Of a stretch of DNA of 64,000 nucleotides, positions 34,036 through 42,699 are shown in pieces. The stretch is from Roseomonas sp. (GTDB lineage: Bacteria > Pseudomonadota > Alphaproteobacteria > Acetobacterales > Acetobacteraceae): contig JAPSLO010000009.1 of NCBI GenBank assembly GCA_031180725.1, positions 62,001 through 126,000 on the forward strand, read 5' to 3'. How positions within the stretch are numbered: position 1 is the first letter of the stretch; the number at the start of each line of letters is the position of its first letter. Under the pieces are notes generated by a model, which was not told the DNA's origin, made no database searches, and saw only the letters and a list, made by a program, of their open reading frames with translations. The translations under genes were made by a program, and so were the position numbers.

Positions 34036-35292
34036 ATGGAAGACCCTGACTCCGAGGCTGATCCCAGCCCGGCTGCGGCGCCGGACGGGGACGCTGCACC
34101 GCCCCGGGTTTCCCCGGCACCCGGGCGCTCGGTCCTCCTCGAACTCGCCCTCTACGCCATCCGCGCCACGCGGACGCGGGAGGAGCTGCTCGACCAGGCG
34201 GTGCGCATCACGGCGGCAGCCCTCGGCGGCGATCTTGCCAAGGTCCTGGAACGCGTGCCGCCGGGCGTGGGGGATTTCCTGGTGACGGCGGGCTCCGGCT
34301 GGGCGGAGGGCGACGCCGTGGTCGGCAGTCTCCGCGTCGCGGGCGGCCCCGATGCGTCGCCGAGCGGCCGCGCGGAAGCGACGGGTCGCGTGCAGCGTTC
34401 CTTGCCCGCCGGACGCGAGGCCTCGGGGCGCTTGGCGGAGGCACTGACGCGGGCCGGCGTGCGCAGCGCGCTCGACGTGGCGATCCCGCGCGCCGGCGAG
34501 CCGGAGGCAGGCGGCCACGGCGTGCTGCAGGCCGACAGCCGGCGCGCCGGCGCCTTTGGCGCTGCCGACGAGGCACTTCTGCAGCAGATCGCCGGCGTCC
34601 TCGGCGCCGTGCTCGATGCCGAGGACCGCCACCGCGCCGCGGCCGAGGCCGCCGCCGCCGTGCAGGCCTTGCTGCGGGCGGAGGTGGAGCACCGCATCGC
34701 CAACAGCCTCCAGGGCGTGGCCGCCACGCTCGCCCTGGAGGCGAGGCTGGCGGATGGCGACCTCCGGGTGGCCGTGCCGCTGCGGGCCGCGGCGGCCAGA
34801 GTCGCGGCGGCCGGCGCCGTGCATCGCCATCTCTTCCGAGCCGTGGCCGCCGGTGCGGGCCAGGGCGCGGCTGGCACCGTCGACGCAGCCGCGCTGCTGC
34901 ACGCACTCTGCGGAGATCTCGCGGTCATGCTGTCCGGGCCGGCGGGCGGCGGCGAGCGTCGCCTGACCTGCGCGGCGGACGCCTTCCCCTGGCCCGTCGC
35001 ACGCGCAGGCGCCATCGCGACGATCGCGGCGGAACTCGCCATCAACGCGGCGAAGCACGCCGGCGGCGGCGCCATCATGCTCTCGCTCACCGCCGCCGAG
35101 AACGGCGATGCGATGCTGGCCTGCGAGGATGAGGGGCCCGGCTTCCCTGCGGATCTCGATCCCGCGAGGGCATCCGGGCTGGGCCTGCGGCTGATTCGGA
35201 CCCTGGCGGGACCGGAAGCTGATCGCGTCACCGTCGAACGTACCGGGCCCGGAGGACGCGTTCGCGTGCTCATCGCGCGCGGCGGTTCCTGA
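34036..35292 (+). CDS. Sensor histidine kinase (GAF-like sensor, HWE/HisKA_2 type)
   Basis: This roughly 418-residue soluble kinase has a low-complexity N-terminus (1-35) and a GAF-like sensor (about 45-200, beginning LLELALYAIRATRTREELLD). The dimerisation and phosphoacceptor segment is LLRAEVEHRIANSLQGVAAT, with the His in EHRIANSLQ. The ATPase domain carries the N box ELAINAAKHAGGG and G boxes EDEGPGFP and SGLGLRLI. The EHRxxNsL context is that of HisKA_2/HWE kinases common in alphaproteobacteria. ATG 34036 follows GGGTGAAGG; GTG 34021 is also in frame. No response regulator is adjacent. Confidence 0.85.
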   Translation: MEDPDSEADPSPAAAPDGDAAPPRVSPAPGRSVLLELALYAIRATRTREELLDQAVRITAAALGGDLAKVLERVPPGVGDFLVTAGSGWAEGDAVVGSLRVAGGPDASPSGRAEATGRVQRSLPAGREASGRLAEALTRAGVRSALDVAIPRAGEPEAGGHGVLQADSRRAGAFGAADEALLQQIAGVLGAVLDAEDRHRAAAEAAAAVQALLRAEVEHRIANSLQGVAATLALEARLADGDLRVAVPLRAAAARVAAAGAVHRHLFRAVAAGAGQGAAGTVDAAALLHALCGDLAVMLSGPAGGGERRLTCAADAFPWPVARAGAIATIAAELAINAAKHAGGGAIMLSLTAAENGDAMLACEDEGPGFPADLDPARASGLGLRLIRTLAGPEADRVTVERTGPGGRVRVLIARGGS

Positions 35293-35581
35293 GCCTGGTG
35301 TCGGACCCGTTTGAGCGGGCGGACGGGCATGGCGGCTTTACCGGATCGGGTCGGTGCTACGGCGTCCGGGTGCCCGAACCTGACAAGGTCATGCGCCGCC
35401 CTCGCGCAGCGGTGACAATGAGCGGCGGCTGCATAGCGGCTTCACCTGCCTGTCCGCCGAGGCGGGGCAGTGACATCGGAAGCCGGCACCTCTCCGTTAT
35501 CACGACACCGTATGCGCGCTGGCTCGCGAGCTTTCGCCATCCATATACCATCCCGCTGGATGGTTGTTGGAGGATGGAGCG

Positions 35582-35998
35582 ATGGGCAGCGTGCAGGAGC
35601 TCCGGCCCAAAGGTCCGGACACCGAGAAAATCACGATCAACGTCGGCTATGTCGATCTCGGCCACATCGACCTCCTGGTGCAGGAGGGCTTCTATGGCAA
35701 CCGTACCGACTTCATCCGCACGGCCATCCGCAACCAGGTGGAGCGCCACGCCGAGGCAACGCGGCAGTCCGCCGCGCGGAAGAGCCTCGACATCGGCATG
35801 CGGCACTACGGCCGCGACGAGCTCGAAGCCGTGCGCCGCGCGGGCCGGTCGCTCGACATCCGGGTGCTCGGCCTCGCCGTCATCGCGCCAGACGTCACCC
35901 CGGAGCTCGCCCGTGCCACGATCGCCTCGATCACGGTGCTCGGTGCGCTGCAGGCCAGCGCCGCGGTGAAGGCCGCGCTTGCCGACCGGATGCGCTGA
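35582..35998 (+). CDS. Ribbon-helix-helix (CopG-type) domain protein
   Basis: This 138-residue protein has an N-terminal ribbon-helix-helix domain, EKITINVGYVDLGHIDLLVQ followed by FYGNRTDFIRTAIRNQVERH, the usual DNA-binding fold of CopG/ParD-like repressors. The remainder (residues 60-138) is a distinct domain with MRHYGRDELEAVRRAGRSLD and repeated hydrophobic strands. ATG 35582 is well spaced from GGAGGATGGAG. No toxin partner is adjacent, so a stand-alone regulator is more likely than an antitoxin. A PHB-depolymerase-like gene follows in the same direction. Confidence 0.75.
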   Translation: MGSVQELRPKGPDTEKITINVGYVDLGHIDLLVQEGFYGNRTDFIRTAIRNQVERHAEATRQSAARKSLDIGMRHYGRDELEAVRRAGRSLDIRVLGLAVIAPDVTPELARATIASITVLGALQASAAVKAALADRMR

Positions 35999-36118
35999 CG
36001 CGGCCATCCCGCAGCGTGGCCCGGCCGCATCCGGGCCTCCATGCCTACCCTTCGCCAACTCCGCCGTGCCCGCCTGCGGCATGCAGCGCCGCATGTCCGC
36101 GCCACGAAAGGTCTCTCC

Positions 36119-37327
36119 ATGCCCCCGTTCCCGACCGCCGCCTTGGCGGAAGCCGCGCGCCTGACCCGCGCCGGTCGCGTTGCCGAAGCGTCCGACCTGA
36201 TCCAGCGCACATTGGGCGCCAGGGGGACACCGCCACCTCCGCCGCCGCGGCAGCCTCCTGCCGCCCGGCATGGTGCGCGCGTCGTGGACATCGATCCCGA
36301 GACCGGTGCGCCGATCCCCCAGCAGGGCGCGCCCGGTAGCGATACAGCCGCCAATGGCCTCAAGACCGACATTGGAGAGGCGATGCGCGGGCTGCTCGGC
36401 CGGCTCGGCGCGAAGGGGCCACGGCACGCGCCGAGTGCTAGGTCTCACCGTCAGCCGAGGCACGCCCCGGATCCGATGCCGGCCGGTGCGCGGTTCGTGG
36501 CAGGGAGTTTCGCCGGCGAGGTGGGCAGCCGCGGCTACAAGCTCTACATCCCGGCGGGCCTGAAGGCAGGCGAGCCGCCGCCTCTCCTCGTCATGCTGCA
36601 TGGCTGCACGCAGTCGCCTGACGACTTCGCCGCGGGCACGCGGATGAACGTGCTCGCCGAGGAGCACGGCCTGCTCGTTGCCTATCCCGCCCAGTCGCAA
36701 TCGGCCAATGCGCAGCGCTGCTGGAACTGGTTCAGCCCGGCCGACCAGCGGCGGGATGCGGGCGAGCCCGCGCTCATCGCCGGGATCACGCGCGAGATCC
36801 TGCGCGAGCACGGAGCGGATCCGCGGCGCGTCTACGTCGCCGGGCTCTCCGCCGGCGGCGCGCAGGCGGCGATTATGGGCCTGGCGTATCCGGACCTCTA
36901 TGCGGCCATCGGCGTCCATTCGGGGCTTGCCTGCGGCGCGGCGCGCGACGTGCCATCGGCCTTCGCCGCGATGCGCCAGGGTGGTCCGACGCCTTCGACG
37001 GACGGAGCACGGATCATGCCGACGATCGTCTTCCACGCCGATCGCGACACCACGGTCCACCCCATCAACGGCGACCAGGTGATTGCCCAGTCGGGCGCGG
37101 GCGGCCTGCACCGCAGGGTGGAGCACGGCGAGGTGCCGGGGGGACATCGGTGGCGCCGCACGACGCACAGCGATGGCGATGGCCAGGTCCTGCTCGAGCA
37201 GTGGCTGGTGCAGGGTGCAGGGCATGCCTGGTCGGGCGGCAGCCCCGCCGGCTCCTACACCGATCCGCGCGGGCCGGACGCATCGCGCGAGATGCTCCGC
37301 TTCTTCCTTCGCCACCGGCTCGCCTGA
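36119..37327 (+). CDS. PHB depolymerase-family esterase (LpqC-like)
   Basis: This 402-residue alpha/beta hydrolase has a proline-rich N-terminal region of about 130 residues. The catalytic domain follows with SRGYKLYIPAGLKAGEPPPL, the oxyanion segment LLVMLHGCTQSPDDFAAGTR, the nucleophile elbow VYVAGLSAGGAQAAIM, the acid region IVFHADRDTTVHPING, and the catalytic His in GAGHAWSGGSPAGSYTDPRG. The His-Gly-Cys-Thr-Gln loop and GHAWSGG are typical of short-chain PHA depolymerases and related esterases. There is no obvious signal peptide at ATG 36119, so it may act on intracellular polyester or on small esters. Confidence 0.9.
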   Translation: MPPFPTAALAEAARLTRAGRVAEASDLIQRTLGARGTPPPPPPRQPPAARHGARVVDIDPETGAPIPQQGAPGSDTAANGLKTDIGEAMRGLLGRLGAKGPRHAPSARSHRQPRHAPDPMPAGARFVAGSFAGEVGSRGYKLYIPAGLKAGEPPPLLVMLHGCTQSPDDFAAGTRMNVLAEEHGLLVAYPAQSQSANAQRCWNWFSPADQRRDAGEPALIAGITREILREHGADPRRVYVAGLSAGGAQAAIMGLAYPDLYAAIGVHSGLACGAARDVPSAFAAMRQGGPTPSTDGARIMPTIVFHADRDTTVHPINGDQVIAQSGAGGLHRRVEHGEVPGGHRWRRTTHSDGDGQVLLEQWLVQGAGHAWSGGSPAGSYTDPRGPDASREMLRFFLRHRLA

Positions 37328-38340
37328 CCAAACCTCGGTGCGGACCGGTGCGGCCGCCCTGCCGGTTCCGCCAGTATTGGGCCGGACCGAGGAAGGGCTC
37401 GCTGCACCAGTTCCGTGCGACTCCGCGTGGTCGGCGTCAGGGGGGCGTGCAGGCGGTGCGCTAGTCCCAACTGGCGCCCGCTTTGGGCGCGAAGCGGACA
37501 TCGGAGCCGCGGGCCATCTACAGAGGCTTCCCGCCCTACCCGGTCAGCCAAGGTCGGCGGCGCATTGTGCGCTTTCAGGATGGAGGGCGCATGCAGGACA
37601 TGACCGACATGAGCGCATAGCCGCAGATCCTACCTTCCACCAAACTTGTGGCCGCACCGCCTCCAAGACCGGACCTTGGCTGGTCGGGCCTGAAGGTTCG
37701 GGAAGGAGCGCATGCAGTCGCTTCTTCCCGACTACATACAGTGTCTGGCACGGCCATTTCGTCAGGCGCGGTGTGGGGCTACGCCTCCGCCTCACCCCCG
37801 AACACCGCCGCCCCGCTCGGCGGCCTTGATAGGGTCTCACTCGCGTCCGGCCAGCGCGGCGATGGTGATGCAGGCGCGCGGTTCGCTTTCGGCGTCGCCC
37901 AGGTCCATGCCCGGGCCAGTGGTCGCGCGCGGCTGGTGGCCCGCGGCCCATTGGAAGAGCGGCAGCGGGCGGCCTGCCGCGCCGTGCCGATAGTGCGGCG
38001 GCTCATTGGATCACCGTCCCGGCCGGCGCAGTCTCGCAGGGATGCGGCGGCCCGCCCGGCGGCACCTTCACCACCAGCCCCGGCGTTGCGCGCGCCACCT
38101 CGGCTTTCAGCGCCACCCAGGCGGGCAGGGCGCCCCGCTTCACGTCGCGCCGGGAGGTTGAGGGAACCGCCGTTTCCCGCAAGTTTACGGTGGCGTTCCG
38201 TCTCCGGCCCTCTCGGTTTGGTGGCGGGCCCCGCTGAAGATGCCAGCACCGAGCGCCTAGCCGCCGTCACTTCCCTCATCCAGGCCGCGATGGCGGGTTG
38301 CACGTGCGCACAGTCTCCCCTTGGCGTCTCGCCATTCCAA
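37328..38340. other. 1-kb region with no intact gene
   Basis: No complete gene is evident between the esterase and the ECF41 sigma gene. Long frames on both strands are Arg/Pro/Gly-rich shadows. One stretch, 37837-38143 on the minus strand, has strong coding bias in two successive frames and is listed separately. The rest shows nothing I can support. Confidence 0.5.
37837..38143 (-). pseudogene. Coding-signature remnant in two frames
   Basis: From GTG 38143 a frame with nearly all G/C third positions reads (V)KRGALPAWVALKAEVARAT and ends AGTVIQ at TGA 38003-38005. Immediately after, another frame reads EPPHYRHGAAGRPLPLFQWA and ends CITIAALAGRE at TGA 37837-37839, without its own start codon. 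Two short linked genes or one frameshifted gene are possible. No family is recognised. Confidence 0.35.
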
Positions 38341-39213
38341 TCAGGTCGTCAGATGCGCCGCCGCTGAGAGCTTCTCGGGGTTGAGCACGCGCATCACGGA
38401 ACGGATACGTTGGCCATCCGTCTCAAAGGCAGTCACCGCATAAGTGCGCCCGTCCAGAAATCCCACGGCCCCGGTCCAACCGTTGACCGGCAGAATACGG
38501 ACTGAGAGGCGGCCGAGAAACCGGCGCGCAACGCCGACTTCCATGCGTGCAATACGCGGCGCGCCGATCACCGGCCGTAGAGCCGCCCATGCCTTTCCAC
38601 CACCGTCGCTGATGAAAACGGAATCTGGGGCGAGGAGCGCCGCGATCCGTGCGGTGTCCCGCTCCTGAACGGCTTGGACGTACTGTTCCACGAGACGCCG
38701 ATGAGCCGCCTCGGAGACCTCGAAGCGCGGCTTGTCGCGGCGCACGCGCTCGCGCGCCCGGTGCACGAGCTGCCGGCAGGCGGCCTCGCTCTTGCCGAGC
38801 GCCGCGGCGATGTCGGCATAGCCGCAATCGAACACCTCGTGCATCAGGAAGGCGGCACGCTCCTCGGGAGCCAGCCGCTCGAGCACGAGCAGGAGAGCCA
38901 TCGACAGGTCGGAAGCGAGTTCGGCCGCATGGTCAGGCAGCTTCGCCTCGCCGATGAGCGGCTCCGCCAGCCAAGGCCCGACATAGGTCTCCCGCTCCTT
39001 GGCCAGCGCGCGTAGCCGGTCGATACATAGGCGCGTGACCACCGTCACCAGCCATGCTTCCGGCAAGCGGACACCGTCCGCGTCCCCGCGGTGCCAGCGC
39101 AGAAACGCCTCCTGCACCACGTCCTCGGCCTCGGAGCGCGATCCAAGCATACGGTAGGCCAGGCCGAAGAGCCGGGGCCTCAGGATCTCGAGGGCATCTA
39201 CGCCGTGGCGCAA
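38341..39213 (-). CDS. ECF41-type RNA polymerase sigma factor (SigJ-like, SnoaL C-terminal domain)
   Basis: This roughly 290-residue extracytoplasmic-function sigma factor has region 2 (ILRPRLFGLAYRMLGSRSEA, EDVVQEAFLRWH), a linker with GPWLAEPL matching the ECF41 WLPEP motif, and region 4 (GYADIAAALGKSEAACRQLV). A SnoaL-like C-terminal extension carries FISDGGGKAWAAL, the ECF41 DGGGK motif. This extension modulates activity in place of an anti-sigma factor. The frame is open to 39366, but a leftward ECF41-type promoter lies at 39269-39243, so the start must lie downstream. TTG 39213, behind GATGGAGA, fits. It is divergent from its probable target. Confidence 0.9.
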   Translation of the reverse strand: MRHGVDALEILRPRLFGLAYRMLGSRSEAEDVVQEAFLRWHRGDADGVRLPEAWLVTVVTRLCIDRLRALAKERETYVGPWLAEPLIGEAKLPDHAAELASDLSMALLLVLERLAPEERAAFLMHEVFDCGYADIAAALGKSEAACRQLVHRARERVRRDKPRFEVSEAAHRRLVEQYVQAVQERDTARIAALLAPDSVFISDGGGKAWAALRPVIGAPRIARMEVGVARRFLGRLSVRILPVNGWTGAVGFLDGRTYAVTAFETDGQRIRSVMRVLNPEKLSAAAHLTT

Positions 39214-39242
39214 GGAACGGTCTCCATCTGTCCCACACGGAT

Positions 39243-39269
39243 GACGCCGAAGGCCTCCCACATGTGACA
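39243..39269 (-). promoter_or_regulatory. Candidate ECF41 promoter for the sigma gene
   Basis: Read leftward, TGTCACA (39269-39263) is followed after 16 bases by CGTC (39246-39243), the element pair described for ECF41 sigma factors. It points at the sigma gene and predicts autoregulation with transcription starting near 39236. Confidence 0.7.
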
Positions 39270-39293
39270 TCCCGCGAGGAATTTCTGAGCGCC

Positions 39294-39319
39294 TGTCACA
39301 CGGGATGGCGTGGCTCGTC
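39294..39319 (+). promoter_or_regulatory. Candidate ECF41 promoter for the carboxymuconolactone-decarboxylase gene
   Basis: TGTCACA at 39294-39300 is followed after 15 bases by CGTC at 39316-39319. It lies 37 bases upstream of the ATG at 39357 and points rightward. Together with the leftward copy it makes a divergent ECF41 pair. Confidence 0.7.
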
Positions 39320-39356
39320 TTAGGGAGGCAACGCTGCATTGAACTCGGAGGACAGC

Positions 39357-39818
39357 ATGGAACCAAGGATCAGTTATGCGAAGGTGGCGCCCGATGCCTT
39401 CAAGGCCATGATCGCGCTCGATACCCAGGTTCGCCAAAGCGGGCTCGAGCCGCAATTGCTCGACCTAATCAACGTCCGCGCCTCGCAGATCAACGGCTGC
39501 GCCTACTGCATCCACATGCATACGCGCGAGGCCCGACGCAGGGGGGAGAGCGAGGAACGCCTGTACCTGCTCGGCGCCTGGCGCGAATCGCCTCTCTTCA
39601 CCGAGCGCGAAAGGGCGGCACTCGCCTGGACCGAGGCGGTGACCCTGGTTGCCCAGACCCATGTTCCGGATGAAGTCTTCGCTCAGGCGTCGCGGCACTT
39701 CTCGGAGGAGGAGTTGGTGAAGCTGACGCTCGCTGTCGCGAACATCAACGTGTTGAACCGCATCGCAATCAGCTTCCGGGCCGTCCATCCCGTTGGCGGG
39801 CCGGCCGTCGCCACCTGA
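39357..39818 (+). CDS. Carboxymuconolactone decarboxylase / AhpD-type alkylhydroperoxidase family protein
   Basis: This 153-residue protein has the AhpD-like core: LLDLINVRASQINGCAYCIH with the redox pair CAYC and the following MHTREA His. RERAALAWTEAVTLV and LTLAVANINVLNRIAISFR come after it. ATG 39357 is preceded by CGGAGGACAGC. ECF41 sigma factors are typically encoded next to one COE gene (carboxymuconolactone decarboxylase, oxidoreductase or epimerase), which they activate. The divergent sigma gene and promoter pair fit that pattern. Peroxidase or peroxiredoxin-related activity is likelier than true decarboxylation. Confidence 0.9.
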   Translation: MEPRISYAKVAPDAFKAMIALDTQVRQSGLEPQLLDLINVRASQINGCAYCIHMHTREARRRGESEERLYLLGAWRESPLFTERERAALAWTEAVTLVAQTHVPDEVFAQASRHFSEEELVKLTLAVANINVLNRIAISFRAVHPVGGPAVAT

Positions 39819-40069
39819 TCGGCCACCGCAGGGCAGGGCGGAGCCGCTCCGCCCTGCGGCCTCCACCGATGCAGGATCTGGGATGTCGCCGACCTTCCAC
39901 AGGCCGGCTGCCGTGAGCTGACGAGGTCTTTGAGCCTGAGCCCGACAGCTTTGATGCTGGCCACTCAATTCACGAACCCTCTGGGATCTTCAGGTTCGGT
40001 TCGCTGAGGTCGGATTCATGAGGCATCACCCGCCCTGAATGGAAAGCGGTTCTTACGACGGTTGGCATG

Positions 40070-40885
40070 TTACCTGCCGCTGTCGCGTCCGATCGAAGCC
40101 GCTTCCCCGAAGACAGTCTCGAAGTGTCGCAGCACGCGCGCCACGGCTTCTTGCGTCGCCCAGCCGTCGCTGCGCGAGAAGATGCGCGTTCGCGACCCGT
40201 CGGGGTGCGGCAACATCGTCGTTCCGCCTTCCCATAGTCCTTGCCCGTGATCCCACCCGTGAGTGGCGCCCCAGATCGCTTCAGGGCGCGGAGCCACGCG
40301 ACGACAAGCCGCCGCCTCCGCGGGATCGTCGGGATGCAGCAGCAGCATCGGGGCGATGCTCTGCGAGGGAGGCAGCCCGGAGCAGGATGGGTAGAGCGCC
40401 GCGACCGGCACCTCCGCCGACGCCGCGAGTGCGGCGCGTCCGCCCCCTCCGAAGCCCAGGACGCCGATGCGCGACGCGTCCAGGCGACCGGGCGCGATGC
40501 TGAGGGCAATGGCCCGCAGCCACGGCAGTGTCAGGAGCGGCGCGGCCCTCTCCGGCTCGTCCACACCCAATGTGACGACCGCAATGCCCGCCCCCAGAAG
40601 GTAATCCACATAGGGTGCCTCCCGGCCGTCCGCCCCGGTGCGATCTGACAGGATCAGCACGACCGGGTGAGGGCTGGTCCTGCGATCCGGCGGCAGAATG
40701 AGTGACGCCATGCCGCTCGGGGTGGATAGAGAGGGCGCATCATCGGCCTTCGCGGAGCGCGGCAGGGCCAGGAGCAGCGCCAAGGCGCAGAGCAGGACCA
40801 CAGACCCGACAGCCTGCTCGATGCAGGACAGCCATCGCCGCGCCCGAGCTTGGCCTTGAGCCGGTCTGGTGCAGGAGTTGGTCAT
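40070..40885 (-). CDS. Exported dienelactone-hydrolase-like alpha/beta hydrolase
   Basis: This 271-residue protein starts at ATG 40885 in a four-base overlap with the TauE gene. It has an N-terminal membrane or signal segment (AVGSVVLLCALALLLALPRS, about residues 25-44). The hydrolase domain follows, with PHPVVLILSDRTGADGR, a YVDYLLGAGIAVVTLGVDE strand-helix pair, and the elbow IGVLGFGGGGRAALAA. In that elbow the nucleophile is replaced: family members have GxSxGG or GxCxGG, and here it reads GFGGGG. A late THGWDHGQGLWEGG could hold the His. Loss of the nucleophile suggests a non-catalytic or altered enzyme. Confidence 0.7.
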   Translation of the reverse strand: MTNSCTRPAQGQARARRWLSCIEQAVGSVVLLCALALLLALPRSAKADDAPSLSTPSGMASLILPPDRRTSPHPVVLILSDRTGADGREAPYVDYLLGAGIAVVTLGVDEPERAAPLLTLPWLRAIALSIAPGRLDASRIGVLGFGGGGRAALAASAEVPVAALYPSCSGLPPSQSIAPMLLLHPDDPAEAAACRRVAPRPEAIWGATHGWDHGQGLWEGGTTMLPHPDGSRTRIFSRSDGWATQEAVARVLRHFETVFGEAASIGRDSGR

Positions 40886-41628
40886 CTCAGCCCCCGCCAG
40901 ATCAGCTCCCCGCCGAGCACCAGCAGGCCGATGAAGAAGCACAGGCGGAAGGTCTCGGGGTGTACGCGCAGCCGGAGCCAGCCTCCGAGCCACATGCCCG
41001 CGAGAGCTGGGAGCAGGGCGAGCAGCGATGCGCCCGATGCCGCCAGGGGCAAGGCGCCGTGCAGCGCGAGGCCGCCTGCGAGCGCGACGGTGGAGACGGT
41101 GAAGGAAAGGCCTAGGGCCTGCACGAGGTCGTCGCGTTGCAGCCCGAGCGAGCCAAGATAGGGCACGGCGGGGATGACGAAGACGCCCGTAGCCCCTGTC
41201 ACCAGCCCCGTCACCGCGCCGACGAGCGGCCCCGCCCAGGTCTCCGCAGCAGGCGGCACGCGCAAGCGGGGCTTCACCAGCCCGACGATGCCGTAGAGAG
41301 CCAGGGCGGCGCCGAGCGCCCCGCTCGCGGCATGCGCGGCCGCGCCTGTGATGACCCCCGATCCGGCCAGGGTGCCGGCGGTGATTCCGAGCATCATGGG
41401 CCAGAGGCGTCGTAGCAGGGCACCGAATTGCGGCCCGGCAAGAAGCTGCCAGACATTCGTCACGAACGAAGGCACAAGAAGGATCGCGGCGGCCTCGACA
41501 GGCGGCATGGCCAGGCCGAGCAGGCCCATCGCGACCGTCGGCAGGCCGAGACCGATGACGCCCTTCACCAACCCCGCAAGGAGGAAGGTCCCGAGGAGAA
41601 GGAGAGCGAAGGGAAGGGGGTCCACCAT
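40882..41628 (-). CDS. Sulfite exporter TauE/SafE family membrane protein
   Basis: This 248-residue protein has about eight membrane spans. TauE/SafE features are GTFLLAGLVKGVIGLGLPTV at the start and its repeat GAVTGLVTGATGVFVIPAVP in the second half, each containing the family's GxxxGxxG-like turn. Relatives export sulfite, sulfoacetate or other organic anions. It overlaps the hydrolase start by four bases and is divergent from a LysR gene, so all three may form one regulated unit. Confidence 0.9.
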   Translation of the reverse strand: MVDPLPFALLLLGTFLLAGLVKGVIGLGLPTVAMGLLGLAMPPVEAAAILLVPSFVTNVWQLLAGPQFGALLRRLWPMMLGITAGTLAGSGVITGAAAHAASGALGAALALYGIVGLVKPRLRVPPAAETWAGPLVGAVTGLVTGATGVFVIPAVPYLGSLGLQRDDLVQALGLSFTVSTVALAGGLALHGALPLAASGASLLALLPALAGMWLGGWLRLRVHPETFRLCFFIGLLVLGGELIWRGLR

Positions 41629-41638
41629 GCGCAAGACG

Positions 41639-41665
41639 TTGTGGCCCGGTGACCCTGCCCCACAA
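41639..41665. promoter_or_regulatory. Interrupted palindrome between TauE and LysR genes
   Basis: TTGTGG at 41639-41644 is mirrored by CCACAA at 41660-41665 across 15 bases. It lies in the 96-base gap between the divergent TauE and LysR genes. Position and spacing suit a LysR-type operator, but the assignment is inference. Confidence 0.5.
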
Positions 41666-41724
41666 TGCGGGAGTGACGTAGTTTGCCTCTGCCGGACACG
41701 AAGGCAGAAGTTGGAGCACGCCGC

Positions 41725-42609
41725 ATGCACTTCGACCTGACCGACCTGCGCCTGTTCCTTCACGTGGCGGAGGCGGGGAGCATTACGGCCGGCGCCGCGC
41801 GCGCCGGCCTCGCGCTCGCCTCCGCCTCCGCGCGTGTGCGGGGCATGGAGGAGCAGGCCGGCGTGCCCTTGCTGGAGCGCGGCCGGCGCGGCGTGGAGCC
41901 GACCCCGGCAGGGCGAACGCTGCTGCGCCATGCGCGGCTGGTTGTGGGGCAGGTGGAACGGATGCGCGGCGAGTTGGGCGAGTACGCGCGCGGGCTGAAG
42001 GGGCATGTCCGACTCCTGGCTAACACCGCCGCAGCGGCGGAATTTCTGCCGGAGATCCTCGCGGCGTTTCTCGCTGCGAACCCGAACGTGGATGTCGACC
42101 TGGACGAGCGCCCCAGCCCCGAGGTGGCGCGCGCGGTCGCGGAGGAGGAGGCCGAGATCGGGGTCGCAGCCAGCCACGCCGACCTGTCGGGGCTGGAGGT
42201 GATGCCCTTTCGGACCGACCAGCTGGTGCTGATCGCGCCGCCTGGCCACCCTTTTGCCGGTCGCGGCCGGATCGCCTTCGCGGAAGCGCTGGGGTGCGAG
42301 TTCGTGGGCTTTGCGGGTGACAGCGCGCTCGGCGGGCACCTCGCCGGGCACGCGGCGCGTGCGGGCGGGCGGATGCGGACGCGCGTGCGGGTACGCGGCC
42401 TGGACGCTGCCTGCCGCATGGTCGCGCTCGGCGCGGGCATCGCCGTGGTGCCCGAAGCCGCCGCGCGACGGTGGGATGCGCGAGGAGGGCTCGCCGTGGT
42501 GCAGCTGGTTGATCCTTGGGCCGAGCGGCGTCTGGTGGTGGTCGTGCGGCGGCTCGACGCGCTGCCGTCCCATGCGCGGCGCCTCGCGGAGCACCTCGCA
42601 GCAGCATGA
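41725..42609 (+). CDS. LysR-family transcriptional regulator
   Basis: This 294-residue regulator starts at ATG 41725 (MHFDLTDLRLFLHVAEAGSI). Its helix-turn-helix covers residues 5-62 and the effector domain follows (GHVRLLANTAAAAEFLPEIL, with CRMVALGAGIAVVPEAAARR near the end). It belongs to the common ~300-residue LysR group. It is divergent from the TauE/hydrolase pair, which it probably controls through the intervening palindrome. Confidence 0.9.
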   Translation: MHFDLTDLRLFLHVAEAGSITAGAARAGLALASASARVRGMEEQAGVPLLERGRRGVEPTPAGRTLLRHARLVVGQVERMRGELGEYARGLKGHVRLLANTAAAAEFLPEILAAFLAANPNVDVDLDERPSPEVARAVAEEEAEIGVAASHADLSGLEVMPFRTDQLVLIAPPGHPFAGRGRIAFAEALGCEFVGFAGDSALGGHLAGHAARAGGRMRTRVRVRGLDAACRMVALGAGIAVVPEAAARRWDARGGLAVVQLVDPWAERRLVVVVRRLDALPSHARRLAEHLAAA

Positions 42610-42699
42610 CCTGTCTGCCTTCGTCCAGGGCAGGCCCTGTCGTCCCACCGCATTCCGTAGCCGGGAAGCCGCGGCTCTGCTTTTGGCTGTTGGGCCCTG

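Noticed and set aside
35582-35998. Toxin-antitoxin module based on the ribbon-helix-helix protein
   Set aside because: No small toxin gene overlaps or adjoins it on either side; the neighbour is a large esterase.
39201-39366. Upstream ATG/GTG starts for the sigma factor giving a product of about 340 residues
   Set aside because: They lie upstream of the inferred leftward promoter and add residues with no sigma-factor similarity.
40886-41719. Long N-terminal extension of the hydrolase-like gene
   Set aside because: The extension is Arg/Pro-rich and overlaps the TauE gene; ATG 40885 in a four-base overlap is the natural start.
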